Positions 16,759-25,574 of a stretch of DNA of 64,000 nucleotides are shown here, one piece after another. The notes under the pieces are model-generated. The model saw nothing but the letters and a program-made list of their open reading frames with translations, ran no database searches and was not told the origin of the DNA. Source of the DNA: Reyranella sp. CPCC 100927 (GTDB taxonomy: Bacteria; Pseudomonadota; Alphaproteobacteria; Reyranellales; Reyranellaceae). The position numbers and the translations under genes are program-made. The stretch spans positions 372,001 to 436,000 of the forward strand of contig NZ_VOHA01000004.1 in the NCBI RefSeq assembly GCF_007859315.1, given 5' to 3'. Every line of letters begins with the position of its first letter. The stretch's first letter is position 1.

Positions 16759-17258
16759 TGCTGGCGCTTCCTGACATCCGCGGCCCCGTCAACGACCGCG
16801 CCTGGGCGATCGAGGGCGTGCCGGCCGATGACGCCGCGGTGCCGTGGCGGCGCTGCTGGGAGCTGCTGTCGCGGGCGGTGGCGCGCTTTCCCGGCGTCAC
16901 CGACGCCTGGACGTCGGACGGCACCCTTCGCCAGATCATATCAGGCGGTGCCCAGCTGTGGATCGCCTGGAGCTACGAGCGGCGGCGCATCGAGGGCGTG
17001 GTGGTGACGCGGATCTTCGACCGGCCGGCGATGGCGCCCGACGACAAGGTCTGCGAGTGCCCCCTGGTCGCCGGCGAGACCATGGCGGCATGGGGACCGC
17101 GGATGTTCGCGATGCTGCAGGCGTGGGCGGCCGAGCAGGGCTGCGACGTCATCGCGGGCTATGGCCGGCCGGGCTGGAAGCGGCTGTTCGGCTTCACCGA
17201 GGTGGGCAGGACCGAGGATGGCCTGCCGATTCTGATCCTGCCGTTGCGGAGGCACTGA
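16758..17258 (+). CDS. GNAT-like phage protein
   Basis: This 166-residue protein resembles the T7 gp13-like acetyltransferase-fold proteins of short-tailed phages. The C-terminal region has FAMLQAWAAEQGCDVIAGYG, then RPGWKRLFGFTEVGR, the usual helix-strand-G(F/Y) ending. The N-terminal half carries WRRCWELLSRAV and LWIAWSYERRRIEGVVVTRI. In T7-like phages such proteins aid virion maturation rather than acting as enzymes. ATG 16758 overlaps the preceding TGA. Confidence 0.6.
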   Translation: MLALPDIRGPVNDRAWAIEGVPADDAAVPWRRCWELLSRAVARFPGVTDAWTSDGTLRQIISGGAQLWIAWSYERRRIEGVVVTRIFDRPAMAPDDKVCECPLVAGETMAAWGPRMFAMLQAWAAEQGCDVIAGYGRPGWKRLFGFTEVGRTEDGLPILILPLRRH

Positions 17259-17524
17259 TGATGGATTGGCGCAGCATCATGCGGATGCCCTTCGGCGCGA
17301 TGATGCCGCCGGCACCCGGTGGCGGCACGCCTGGCGCGGGCGGGCAGCCTGGCGGCGCGCCGATTCCCGGCATGCTGTCGCACATGCTGATGCCGGGCTG
17401 GCAGTCGCAGTTCAACCGGCCGGCACCGCAGCAGCAGGCGCCACAGACGCCGGCGGCGGCTCCCGCCCCGGCGGTCGACCCGTGGGCGGCCTACTACAGC
17501 AATTTCACCAACGTCGGACCGTGA
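17258..17524 (+). CDS. proline-rich small phage protein (unassigned)
   Basis: This frame of 88 residues starts at ATG 17258 or 17261, overlapping the previous stop. It begins MMDWRSIMRMPFGAMMPPAP and is rich in Pro, Gly, Gln and Met, ending WAAYYSNFTNVGP. It shares this composition with the 13713 protein. It is probably a virion linker; no family is recognised. Confidence 0.55.
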   Translation: MMDWRSIMRMPFGAMMPPAPGGGTPGAGGQPGGAPIPGMLSHMLMPGWQSQFNRPAPQQQAPQTPAAAPAPAVDPWAAYYSNFTNVGP

Positions 17525-17539
17525 GCGTAGGAGCGTAAC

Positions 17540-18853
17540 ATGGGCGGTGGCGGCAAAGGCGGCGGCGGCAAGCAAACCACGACGACCTCGGCGGAGCCCT
17601 GGTCGGGTGTGCGGCCCTTCCTGACGGAGGGCTATCAGAAGCTGGCGGACCAGTACAAGGCTGGCACGCCGTCGTACTACCCCGGCGGCACCATGGCCGA
17701 AATGTCGCCGTACACGCAGGCGGCGCTACAGGCACAGGCCGCGCGCGGCGCCATGGGCAGCCCGCTCACCACGGCGGCGCAAGGCGAGCTCACCCGCACC
17801 ATGCAGGGCGACTATGTCGGGCAGCTCAACCCGACGACGTCTGCGGCACAGAACAGCCTGACCAACATCGCCGGCGGCGGCCAGTTGAACGGAATGGCGC
17901 CGCTGACCAACGCGGCCCAGGACCAGCAGCTCGCCACCCTGCGCGGCGACTATCTCAACGCCGGCAATCCCTACCTGCAGGGTGCTGTGAACGCGGCGAC
18001 GCGGCCGATGGTCGACAACTACAACCGCAACGTCATGCCGGCGCTGGACAGCCAGTTCTCGGCCGCCGGCCGCTATGGCAGCGGCGCCCACACCGGCGCC
18101 CAGGACCAGGCCACCGACACGCTGATGCGCAACATCGGCGATGTGTCGTCGAACATGGCGTTCGGCAACTACAGTGCCGAGCGCGGCTTCCAGCAGCAGG
18201 CGGCCGACGCGGCCGCGGCCAACTACAATGCCGCCGCGAATCGCCAGCTGCAGGGCGCCGGCCAGGCCTTCCAGAACTGGAACGCCGAACGCGACCGGCA
18301 GAACCAGGGCATGTTCTTCGCGCCGCAACTGGCGCAGCAGGACTATTTCGACATCAACCAGCTCGGCGCTTCGGGCAGCGCGATCGACGCCTACAACCAG
18401 GCACTGAAAGATGCCGATATCGAGCGCTACAACTATGGCCAGAATGCCGACTGGCTGCGCACCCAGGACTACCTCACGACCCTGATGGGTGCGCCATGGG
18501 GCAGCACGTCGACGACAACGTCGCCGCGGCCCAGCGCGTTCTCTTCGGCCTTGGGCGGCGGCATGCAGGGCGCCGGCATGGGCAGCATGTTCGGCCCGTG
18601 GGGCGCCGCCATCGGCGGCATTGCCGGCGCCGGCATGGGGCTGCTGAACCGGTCCGACGCGCGCGTGAAGTGCGACATCAAGCGGGTTGGCACCTTGGAC
18701 AACGGCCTGCCGGTGTACCGCTACCGCTTCATCGAGGGCGGCCCGTATCAGATCGGCGTGCTGGCGCAGGACGTCGAGAAGGTCAAGCCGGGCGCCGTCG
18801 TGGAGATCGGCGGCATCAAGCACGTCGACTACGTCGCGGCGACGGAGACCTGA
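17540..18853 (+). CDS. phage structural protein with C-terminal S74 autoprocessing domain
   Basis: This 437-residue protein starts with a Gly/Lys stretch (MGGGGKGGGGKQTTTT) after an AGGAG site. The body is Gln/Ala/Asn-rich and helical, like internal or tail-needle proteins. A hydrophobic Gly/Met segment at about 345-370 (MQGAGMGSMFGPWGAAIGGI) precedes an intramolecular-chaperone domain. That domain starts SDARVKCDIKRV at Ser372 and continues YRYRFIEGGPYQIGVLAQDV to HVDYVAATE. Peptidase S74 domains trimerise a fibre and then cut themselves off; here the last 66 residues would be released. The combination with a non-fibre body is less usual. Confidence 0.78.
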   Translation: MGGGGKGGGGKQTTTTSAEPWSGVRPFLTEGYQKLADQYKAGTPSYYPGGTMAEMSPYTQAALQAQAARGAMGSPLTTAAQGELTRTMQGDYVGQLNPTTSAAQNSLTNIAGGGQLNGMAPLTNAAQDQQLATLRGDYLNAGNPYLQGAVNAATRPMVDNYNRNVMPALDSQFSAAGRYGSGAHTGAQDQATDTLMRNIGDVSSNMAFGNYSAERGFQQQAADAAAANYNAAANRQLQGAGQAFQNWNAERDRQNQGMFFAPQLAQQDYFDINQLGASGSAIDAYNQALKDADIERYNYGQNADWLRTQDYLTTLMGAPWGSTSTTTSPRPSAFSSALGGGMQGAGMGSMFGPWGAAIGGIAGAGMGLLNRSDARVKCDIKRVGTLDNGLPVYRYRFIEGGPYQIGVLAQDVEKVKPGAVVEIGGIKHVDYVAATET

Positions 18854-18856
18854 GCG

Positions 18857-20413
18857 ATGGCCGACTGGTGGGACGACTTCACCACGCGGGCCGGCAACAT
18901 GCTGATCGGCCCGCAGACGTTCGGCGCCATGATGCCGATGCCGACCGATCCCGACCAGCGCCAGGCCTTGATCGCCAACGGACTGATGACGTTGGGTAGC
19001 GCCATCAGCGAGGGTGCCGTCACGCGCCGGCCGGTGATGGCCAGCATCGGGCAGGGCATGCAGGCGCTGCAGCGGCAAGGCCAGGAGCGTGCCCAGCAGC
19101 AGATGCAGCAGATGCTGTGGGCCGGGAAGATCGGCGAGCAGCAGCGGCGCAACCAGACGCTGGACGCGCTGAGCCGCATCAAGGCGCCGCCGGGCTGGTC
19201 GGACGAGGCGTGGCAGGCGTTCGTGACCACGGATCCGGGCGAGGCGTTCAAGGTCTACGCCGCGGGCGTGCGCGAGGGGCAGTTCCGGTCGGGCGTCGGC
19301 GCCCCGGCGTGGCTGCCGGGTGGGTCAACGGGCGGCGACGGTTCCGGCCCGCCGGGCAGCTCGCCCTACGAAGCGCGTGTGAGTGGCGTCGAGTCACCCG
19401 ACGGGCGCGACAACATGAAGGGCAGCGGCGCGACCGGCTACTACCAGTTCATGCCGGCCACGGCGCACAGCTACGCCCAGCGCACGACGTGGGGCAGGGG
19501 CATGAGCCGCGACCAGGTCGTAGCCGCCCTCAAGGCCGACCCGGCCAAGCAGCAGGAGCTGATGCGCCTCTACACCGCCGACAGCGATGCGACGCTGAAG
19601 GCCAGTGGCATGCCGGTCAACGACGCCACGCGTTACGCCCTGCACTGGTTCGGACCCGGCGGCGGCATGTCGCTGTTGCGTGCTGATCCAAATACGCCGA
19701 CGGCCCAGTGGGTCGGCTCGGTGCGCTGGGACGGCGGCACGTCGCCGGCGACCGTCATCGCGCAAAACGATCTCGGCAAGTATCCGACCGTCGGCGCGCT
19801 GCAGGCGGAGATCGGGCGCCGCATGGGCGGCGGCGGCATCACCGCCCGAACCGCCGGCGTTACCTCGCCGAACCCGCAGGCACCAGCCACCCCCGGGCCG
19901 GTCCAGCCGGTGCAGTACACACAGGATTTCACCAGCGTCGATCCGTCCGGCGGTGCGATCCGCATCGCTCCCGGCGCGACTCCGGCGCCGCAACAACAGC
20001 AGGCGCAACCACCCGCTGCGCCGGCGCGATCCCAGCCACCGCAGATCGATGATCGCAACGACCCGGTCGTGCAGCAGGCGGTGCGCATGCGCCAGACCGC
20101 GCGCACCCAGCAGGAGCTCGATGCGGCCGACAAGCTGGGTGCCGAGCGGGTCGCGACCTTGCAGCGGGAGGCGCAGCAGCGGGCCGATCGGCCGGAACGC
20201 CAGCAGATGCGGGAATTCGAGGACGGCGTCTATATCGTCGATCTCGACACGGGCGTGAAGCGGCCGACGTTCAGCGAACAGCAGCAGATCAAGAAGGGCG
20301 ATCGCGCGGGCAACTCGCAGACCGGCCAGGAGATCCTGTGGGACGGAAACCAGTGGCTTGACGTCCAAACCCTGAAGCCGCCCGTCGCGCCACAGCCCAT
20401 GCCGACGAGGTAG
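18857..20413 (+). CDS. internal-virion lytic transglycosylase-like protein
   Basis: This 518-residue protein contains an SLT-type lysozyme region at about 170-300. VSGVESPDGRDNMKGSGATG carries the catalytic Glu, followed by YYQFMPATAHSYAQ. It also has a conserved RYALHWFGPGGG later. The N-terminal 120 residues are helical and Gln-rich (GMQALQRQGQERAQQQMQQM). The C-terminal part is a Pro/Gln linker plus helices. Such proteins leave the capsid with the genome and open peptidoglycan for DNA entry. It precedes the large ejection protein by two bases, as in other podoviruses. Confidence 0.8.
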   Translation: MADWWDDFTTRAGNMLIGPQTFGAMMPMPTDPDQRQALIANGLMTLGSAISEGAVTRRPVMASIGQGMQALQRQGQERAQQQMQQMLWAGKIGEQQRRNQTLDALSRIKAPPGWSDEAWQAFVTTDPGEAFKVYAAGVREGQFRSGVGAPAWLPGGSTGGDGSGPPGSSPYEARVSGVESPDGRDNMKGSGATGYYQFMPATAHSYAQRTTWGRGMSRDQVVAALKADPAKQQELMRLYTADSDATLKASGMPVNDATRYALHWFGPGGGMSLLRADPNTPTAQWVGSVRWDGGTSPATVIAQNDLGKYPTVGALQAEIGRRMGGGGITARTAGVTSPNPQAPATPGPVQPVQYTQDFTSVDPSGGAIRIAPGATPAPQQQQAQPPAAPARSQPPQIDDRNDPVVQQAVRMRQTARTQQELDAADKLGAERVATLQREAQQRADRPERQQMREFEDGVYIVDLDTGVKRPTFSEQQQIKKGDRAGNSQTGQEILWDGNQWLDVQTLKPPVAPQPMPTR

Positions 20414-20415
20414 CC

Positions 20416-22380
20416 ATGGCCGATCCCACCTTGCCGCCGGGTTTCATGTTGACCGATCCCGACCGCATCGACAAACGCACGGGCGCGCCCGGTGAAGTGC
20501 GCATGCGCGTCGGCGCGGCACCGACGCCGCAAGATCGCCTCTCCACCTTGCGCAAGACCTACCCGGACGCGGAGCCCTATGGCGACGACAACTTCGTCTT
20601 TCGAGGCCCTGGTGGACGGCCGACGCTCTACAACCCCAAAGGACTCGACTGGGGCGACCTGGCGTCGCTGCTGCCGGAATACGGCGAGTTCGCCGGCGGG
20701 ACGTTGGGGGGCATGGCCGCGACATTGCCGGGCGTGCTGGGCGCGGTGCCCAGCTTCGGCGCGTCGCTAGCGACGATACCGGCCGGCATCGGCCTGGGTG
20801 CCGCCGCCGGCCGTTATGGAACGGAGCTGGCTGCCCATTATCTGATGGGGACCGACGACACGCGCAACATCGGCCAGCGGATGGCCGATACCGCGATCAC
20901 CGCCGGCACCAATGCGATCGGCGCCCGTGTCGGCGAGATGGTGGGCCCGGCCGTGCGCGGCGCGATCGGCCCCGTCCAGTCGGCCCTGATGGGGCAGAGC
21001 GGCCGCCAGGTGGCCGATGACTTTGCCTCGACGGGCGTGCGCCAGACTGCAGGCGCCCTGACCGGCAACCGTGCCTGGCAACTGGCCGAGAAGGGGCTGG
21101 CCGCCACGCCGGGCGGCGCCCGTGTCATGCAGGACGTGGCGAAAATGCAGTGGGACGACATCGCGCGTGCTGCCGGGAACATCACTAAGGATATCGGCAC
21201 GGCGACGACGCCACAGAAAGCGGGCAGCGTGATCCGCACCGGCGCGAAGAAGGCCGCCGACCGGTTCAAGGAAACGCAGGATTTGTTCTACAAGATCGCC
21301 GACCACTATGCGGGCGACAAAGCGAAGATCGTTCCTGTCGTGACGCGGGACCTCGCCGACACGATGCGATCGGAGTTGGCGAAGGCGCCGGTATCGCGGC
21401 GTGGCGCGCTGCAAGGAGCGATCGACCGGACGCAAGGCGTTCTCTACGACGCCCTCGATACTCGTATCAACATGGAGACGTGGCGGAAGATTCGAACGGA
21501 TCTCGGGCGCGACGTCGATGAACCCCTGCTCGCGGGCAGCACCGGGAGCCAGAACGAAAACCTGAAGCGTCTCTATGGGGCGATGACGGACGACATGCGC
21601 GCGGCCGCCGCTACGGCCGGACCCGATGCCAAGCGAGCTTTGGACATTGCCGATCGGTACACGCGCTTCAACATGAACATCAACGTGCCGCTGCTGAAGA
21701 AGATCACCGATATGGGGGCCGACGAACAGGCGTATCAGTGGGCGATCGGCGAAGCGGGCAAGGGTGGCTCGCGCCTGCTGGCGCTGCGCAAGAACCTGAC
21801 GCCCGACGAATGGAAGGTTGTCAGCGCCACCGTGTTCGATCGCCTCGGCCAGGCGGCGCCGGGCGCGCGCGGCGCGGCCGAGCTCGGCGGCGTCGCCAAT
21901 GACTTCTCCGTCAGCACCTTCTTGACCAATTGGAACAAGCTGGCGCCCGAGGCCAAGGACGCGTTGTTCGGCGGTCGCGACATGAAGGGAACCCGCGAGG
22001 CGATCGATCAGCTGGCGCGCGTCAGCAACCGCGTGAAGGATGTCGAGCGGATGAGCGGTCCCACGGGCACGGCGCTCAGTATGTTGACTGGCGGCTCGAT
22101 CGCGTTGGCCGGTGAGCGTGCGCTGTCGGGTGATATCGGGGGCGCCGCTGGCATCCTCGCCTCGATGACGGTGCTGCCCTACGTGACGGCGAAGATGATG
22201 ACCAACCCGACCTTTGTGCGGTGGCTCGCTGGCGTGGAAACCTTCGGCAAGGGCGCCAGCCGCGACGCCATGATCGGGCGCCTGGCCGCGATCGCCGAGG
22301 CCAACCCCGAGATCCGAGACGAAACGCTGCGCCTGCAGCAGGTGCTTAGCTCAGGTGATGCAGGAGTAGTGCGCCGATGA
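20416..22380 (+). CDS. large internal virion (ejection) protein
   Basis: This 654-residue protein follows the transglycosylase. The N-terminal 65 residues (FMLTDPDRIDKRTGAPGEVR) are compact and polar. They are followed by a long Gly/Ala-rich hydrophobic region (EFAGGTLGGMAATLPGVLGA, IPAGIGLGAAAGRYG) that could insert in membranes. The rest is mostly helical, with another Gly/Ala stretch at about 555-595. Size, position and the hydrophobic helices suggest a pilot protein that forms part of the DNA-ejection channel. No enzymatic motif is seen. Confidence 0.7.
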   Translation: MADPTLPPGFMLTDPDRIDKRTGAPGEVRMRVGAAPTPQDRLSTLRKTYPDAEPYGDDNFVFRGPGGRPTLYNPKGLDWGDLASLLPEYGEFAGGTLGGMAATLPGVLGAVPSFGASLATIPAGIGLGAAAGRYGTELAAHYLMGTDDTRNIGQRMADTAITAGTNAIGARVGEMVGPAVRGAIGPVQSALMGQSGRQVADDFASTGVRQTAGALTGNRAWQLAEKGLAATPGGARVMQDVAKMQWDDIARAAGNITKDIGTATTPQKAGSVIRTGAKKAADRFKETQDLFYKIADHYAGDKAKIVPVVTRDLADTMRSELAKAPVSRRGALQGAIDRTQGVLYDALDTRINMETWRKIRTDLGRDVDEPLLAGSTGSQNENLKRLYGAMTDDMRAAAATAGPDAKRALDIADRYTRFNMNINVPLLKKITDMGADEQAYQWAIGEAGKGGSRLLALRKNLTPDEWKVVSATVFDRLGQAAPGARGAAELGGVANDFSVSTFLTNWNKLAPEAKDALFGGRDMKGTREAIDQLARVSNRVKDVERMSGPTGTALSMLTGGSIALAGERALSGDIGGAAGILASMTVLPYVTAKMMTNPTFVRWLAGVETFGKGASRDAMIGRLAAIAEANPEIRDETLRLQQVLSSGDAGVVRR

Positions 22381-22546
22381 GCATCGCCACATACAGCCCG
22401 CCCACGATGCTCATCCCCCAGACCCGCCAGGGCTGCCAGTATATGTACCGCCAGCCGTTGCCGGCATCGCGGTTGCGCACGTGGTTGAGCCGGGCGACGA
22501 ACACCAGGCCGGCGATGCACAGCACCAGGGGTAGGAAGTCGAGCAT
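22346..22546 (-). CDS. small two-helix membrane protein
   Basis: This minus-strand gene of 66 residues starts MLDFLPLVLCIAGLVFVARL and ends with a second helix (VWGMSIVGGLYVAMLIGALL). The amphipathic loop between (NRDAGNGWRYIYWQPWR) is basic and aromatic. A GAGG site lies just before the ATG. It overlaps the last 35 bases of the ejection-protein gene. It could be a moron that alters the cell envelope, or a superinfection-exclusion factor. Confidence 0.5.
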   Translation of the reverse strand: MLDFLPLVLCIAGLVFVARLNHVRNRDAGNGWRYIYWQPWRVWGMSIVGGLYVAMLIGALLLHHLS

Positions 22547-22592
22547 GGCCCTCAACGTAGTCAATGCCGGCTCCGCCGGCAAGGAGTAGCGT

Positions 22593-24002
22593 ATGGCCCT
22601 TCGTCACTGGAGCACCACCCCCAGCGGCAACGCCAACACCGCCGGCATCAACTGGGCCGAGGGCCAGCCGCCGTCGACGGTGAACGACAGCGCCCGCCAG
22701 GAGATGGCCCAGGTCCGCCAGCAGTACCGGCCGGACCAGTGGCACTGGGTGGAGCTCAGCAACACGGCCTCGGTGGCGTCGCAGACCAGCTTCCGGGTGT
22801 CGACCGACCTGACCAGCGTGTTCCACGCCCAGCGCCGGGTGCGGCTGAGCGGCGGCAGCACCACGCGCTATGCGTCGGTGGTCTCCTCGAGCTTCACGGC
22901 CGAGACGACGGTGACGCTCGCCATCGACGCCGGGTCGCTGTCGTCGTCGCACAATATCGCGGCGCTGGGGCCTTCGGTGACGGCGTCGCCCTCGCGCGGC
23001 TACCTGCCGCTCACCGGCGGCACGATGACGGGCGACGTGAATATAGCGGCGGGCGGCAATCAGGTCAGCCTGACCACCGATGGCGCCATCGAGATCACAC
23101 GCGGCGCGGGTGGCGCTTTCGTCGACTTCAAGAACGCGCCCGGCGATGACTTTGACGTACGGTTGGCGCAGGCCGGGGCCAACGGCCTCTCCATCACGGC
23201 ATCTGGCGGCGTGTCGACGTCACACGGGCTGACGGCTGGCGGCACGGTAATCGGCGCCCATCTCAATACGCCCGGCACCCTGGTGGTGGGCGGGGCGGCG
23301 CAAGTCGGCGGGCGCATCACCCAGAACGACTCCGAGATGTGGATCAACGCATCCGGCACAACGATCGCCCGCAATCGGTTCCTGACCAACTCACGGCAAT
23401 GGACGGCGGGCGGCATCGGGTTGGCCTACGCGATTGCCGACGAGTCGGGCAGCCAGCAGCGCCTGGTGCTCACGGCTGGTGGGGATGCCGAATTCCTGGC
23501 CGGCAACGGCATCCTGAAAGGCCCGGGCATCTTCTACCCGCAGGGTAGCCTGGCGAATTTCAACCTCCGCTTCGACGGCGCCAGCACGATCCATGAGCAC
23601 AATCTCAACTGCTACAGCTACTACACGCGCGCCAACGGCAATTGGGGTTGGGTGGTCAACGCCACGCTGATAGCCGAGTTGAATTTCAACCAAGGCCTCG
23701 GCTTTCGCTCGCCGAGCAATGCGAAGGCGTGGGTGTATGCCGACGGCTCGTCGATCTTCAGCAGTCATAATGTAAGCAGCGTCAGCTACGTCGGTGTTGG
23801 CGATTATAGGATCAATTTCGGCGTCGCGATGCCGAACGCCAGCTATGCGGTCGTCGGTTCGGCGCAGCACACGGGGGCTGCCTTCATCCTGGGTACTACG
23901 GCGGCCAGGAACGCTACCTCCTGCGGCGTACAGGTGCGCAGTCATATCAACAATCTGGCTGATGACCAGTGGTCCGCCGCCATCTTTGCAACGGGGCTCT
24001 GA
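22593..24002 (+). CDS. phage tail fibre protein
   Basis: This 469-residue protein begins MALRHWSTTPSGNANTAGIN, then WAEGQPPSTVNDSARQEMAQ. This start is the typical virion-binding end of short tail fibres. The middle has PLTGGTMTGDVNIAAGG, a tail-fibre repeat motif. The rest is a beta-rich Ala/Ser/Gly shaft and head (NGNWGWVVNATLIAELNFNQ). A TGCCGG-CCGGCA hairpin (22565-22581) sits directly before the AAGGAG site. It should bind the host receptor. Confidence 0.8.
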   Translation: MALRHWSTTPSGNANTAGINWAEGQPPSTVNDSARQEMAQVRQQYRPDQWHWVELSNTASVASQTSFRVSTDLTSVFHAQRRVRLSGGSTTRYASVVSSSFTAETTVTLAIDAGSLSSSHNIAALGPSVTASPSRGYLPLTGGTMTGDVNIAAGGNQVSLTTDGAIEITRGAGGAFVDFKNAPGDDFDVRLAQAGANGLSITASGGVSTSHGLTAGGTVIGAHLNTPGTLVVGGAAQVGGRITQNDSEMWINASGTTIARNRFLTNSRQWTAGGIGLAYAIADESGSQQRLVLTAGGDAEFLAGNGILKGPGIFYPQGSLANFNLRFDGASTIHEHNLNCYSYYTRANGNWGWVVNATLIAELNFNQGLGFRSPSNAKAWVYADGSSIFSSHNVSSVSYVGVGDYRINFGVAMPNASYAVVGSAQHTGAAFILGTTAARNATSCGVQVRSHINNLADDQWSAAIFATGL

Positions 24003-24003
24003 T

Positions 24004-24609
24004 ATGGCCGACAAGCGAATCGCTTACAACCCTGCCAGCGGCGGCGCTGCTGTCGTGGTGATCCCAGCACCGCAGGCGCGCGGCTGCACACTCAACGACG
24101 ACGGTGATAAGCTGTTCGTCGCGTTCCCCAACGATGCCGCAGTGCTCCGGGCAATGCTCGCGGGCACGCCGTCTGACATGGCCGACACGCTGGCGAACCC
24201 GTTCCCTGGGCTGACCACGAAGCTATACCGCGGCGAAACGGACGATGAGTTTTTGGCGCGGATCGGTCGCAAAGATGTGCCCGTCGATGCGGAGAATGTG
24301 GCCGTGATCGATGCGGCCGATGTGCCGGCTGACCTGACGTTCCGGAACGCCTGGATCGTTCAGGCCGGCCGCCTCGTGCACGACATGCCGCGCGCCCGGG
24401 AGATTTGGCGGGGCAAGATCCGCCAAGCTCGGGCGCCGCTGCTGGCTGTTCTCGATGTCGAGTATCAGCGCGCCGATGAGCGCGGCGACGCGGATGCAAA
24501 GGCGACGATCGTCGCCCGAAAGCAGGTGCTGCGCGACGCGCCGAATGATCCTGCGATCGAGGCGGCGCAGACTGTCGATGATCTCAGGGCGGTGTGGCCG
24601 CTGCCATGA
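24004..24609 (+). CDS. tail-fibre-associated protein
   Basis: This 201-residue protein starts one base after the fibre stop. The N-terminal half (RIAYNPASGGAAVVVIPAPQ, GCTLNDDGDKLFVAFPND) and the helical C-terminal part (RNAWIVQAGRLVHDMPRARE, IWRGKIRQARAPLLAVLDVE) match the layout of fibre-assembly or fibre-accessory proteins. The WRGKIRxAR...LLxxLDxxxxRA pattern is common to these. Position supports the call; no catalytic motif is seen. Confidence 0.65.
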   Translation: MADKRIAYNPASGGAAVVVIPAPQARGCTLNDDGDKLFVAFPNDAAVLRAMLAGTPSDMADTLANPFPGLTTKLYRGETDDEFLARIGRKDVPVDAENVAVIDAADVPADLTFRNAWIVQAGRLVHDMPRAREIWRGKIRQARAPLLAVLDVEYQRADERGDADAKATIVARKQVLRDAPNDPAIEAAQTVDDLRAVWPLP

Positions 24610-24614
24610 GCGCT

Positions 24615-25241
24615 TCAGCCCGACTTACGCGCCGCCAGGTGTACGATCGCCCACGATGGATACTTGGCGTTCCAGGGTTCGATCTGCTCGTGCCCCAGAA
24701 GCTCGGGCGGCGGCACAGTCTTGGTGCGGTGCTTGTAGGCGCAGGCCAGCACCTCAAGCCCGGCATCCCTGAAGATCAGGGACAAAGCCTCGGTCGAGAA
24801 GCGCCAGAAGTCCTGCGGGTGGCCGTGCAGCGGAAACGTCTGGTGCGTGGCGACGTAGCAGACCCCGCCGGGAGCCAAAACGCGCGCAACCTCTTTGGCC
24901 GCAACCCAAGGTCTCTCCAGGTGCTCAAACACTGCGCCCGAGACAAAGGCGTCGAAACGGTTGGTCCATTCGGCCGGCAGGAAGTGCAGATCGGCGACCA
25001 CATCGACGTCCGGCCCGGACAGAATGTCGATCATGGTGTACTGCGCGCGGTTGACACTGGGAAACAGCCCCATGTGATGAGTCGAGACCCCCGGGACCGA
25101 TTGCGCCGTGCCGGCTTCCAAAACAGTCGTTGGTGGTCGCGCGCGTATGTCTGCAAAAAACCTGTCCCAAGGAGTGTCGTCGATTTGCGGCTCTTCTCGT
25201 GGCGTTGCGCGGGAGCGGCTGAAAAGGGACGTGATGCTCAT
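24615..25241 (-). CDS. class I SAM-dependent methyltransferase (moron)
   Basis: This 208-residue minus-strand enzyme lies between fibre and lysis genes. It has VLEAGTAQSVPGVSTHHMGL in place of a strict GxGxG loop, MIDILSGPDVDVVADLHFLP as strand 2, and DAFVSGAVFEHLERPWVAAK as motif IV. VLAPGGVCYVATHQTFPLHG and DFWRFSTEALSLIF complete a typical methyltransferase type 11 pattern. These enzymes often modify surface glycans. Opposite orientation suggests independent expression in the lysogen. Confidence 0.8.
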   Translation of the reverse strand: MSITSLFSRSRATPREEPQIDDTPWDRFFADIRARPPTTVLEAGTAQSVPGVSTHHMGLFPSVNRAQYTMIDILSGPDVDVVADLHFLPAEWTNRFDAFVSGAVFEHLERPWVAAKEVARVLAPGGVCYVATHQTFPLHGHPQDFWRFSTEALSLIFRDAGLEVLACAYKHRTKTVPPPELLGHEQIEPWNAKYPSWAIVHLAARKSG

Positions 25242-25273
25242 GGCCGGAATCTACCCTGGGACCTCGCGCCCGT

Positions 25274-25289
25274 CACCACCGTAGTGGTG
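25274..25289. promoter_or_regulatory. small perfect hairpin between divergent genes
   Basis: CACCAC (25274-25279) pairs with GTGGTG (25284-25289) around a CGTA loop. It lies between the methyltransferase and the divergent lysis gene, covering the ribosome-binding region of the latter. It may limit translation or mark a regulator site. Confidence 0.35.
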
Positions 25290-25294
25290 GCGTC

Positions 25295-25567
25295 ATGACC
25301 GACCAACCCCGCAAGCTGGACCAACTGGCACAGTCGGCGGTGCTCGCCGTCGCCGCGCGCTGTGTCAACGTCATCGGTGTGCCGGCCATGCTGGGCGCAC
25401 TGTTCTGGCTGTTCTCGACGGTCAACAGCCTGGAGCGCGAGGTGGCCAAGCTGCCGGTCATGTTCCAGGCGATCCAGCAGCAACTGGACGCCCAGGGTCG
25501 CCGTATCGACGGCCAGGACACCCGCATTCAGCGGCTCGAGGAACCGTACTTCCGCAACAAGAACTAG
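25295..25567 (+). CDS. holin-like / lysis-associated membrane protein
   Basis: This 90-residue protein has one clear transmembrane helix (VIGVPAMLGALFWLFSTVNS, residues about 26-46). A C-terminal amphipathic coiled coil follows (LEREVAKLPVMFQAIQQQLD, QGRRIDGQDTRIQRLEEPYF). It directly precedes the endolysin. The layout resembles small phage membrane proteins often annotated near holins. A true holin usually has more hydrophobic segments, so function is only suggested. Confidence 0.55.
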   Translation: MTDQPRKLDQLAQSAVLAVAARCVNVIGVPAMLGALFWLFSTVNSLEREVAKLPVMFQAIQQQLDAQGRRIDGQDTRIQRLEEPYFRNKN

Positions 25568-25574
25568 GTGAACC

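Noticed and set aside
17726-19078. Long antisense open frame of 450 codons
   Set aside because: It is the mirror of the S74-domain gene in GC-rich DNA. Its composition (Arg, Val, His, Ala-rich without fold pattern) is that of a shadow frame, and the sense strand has clear family motifs.
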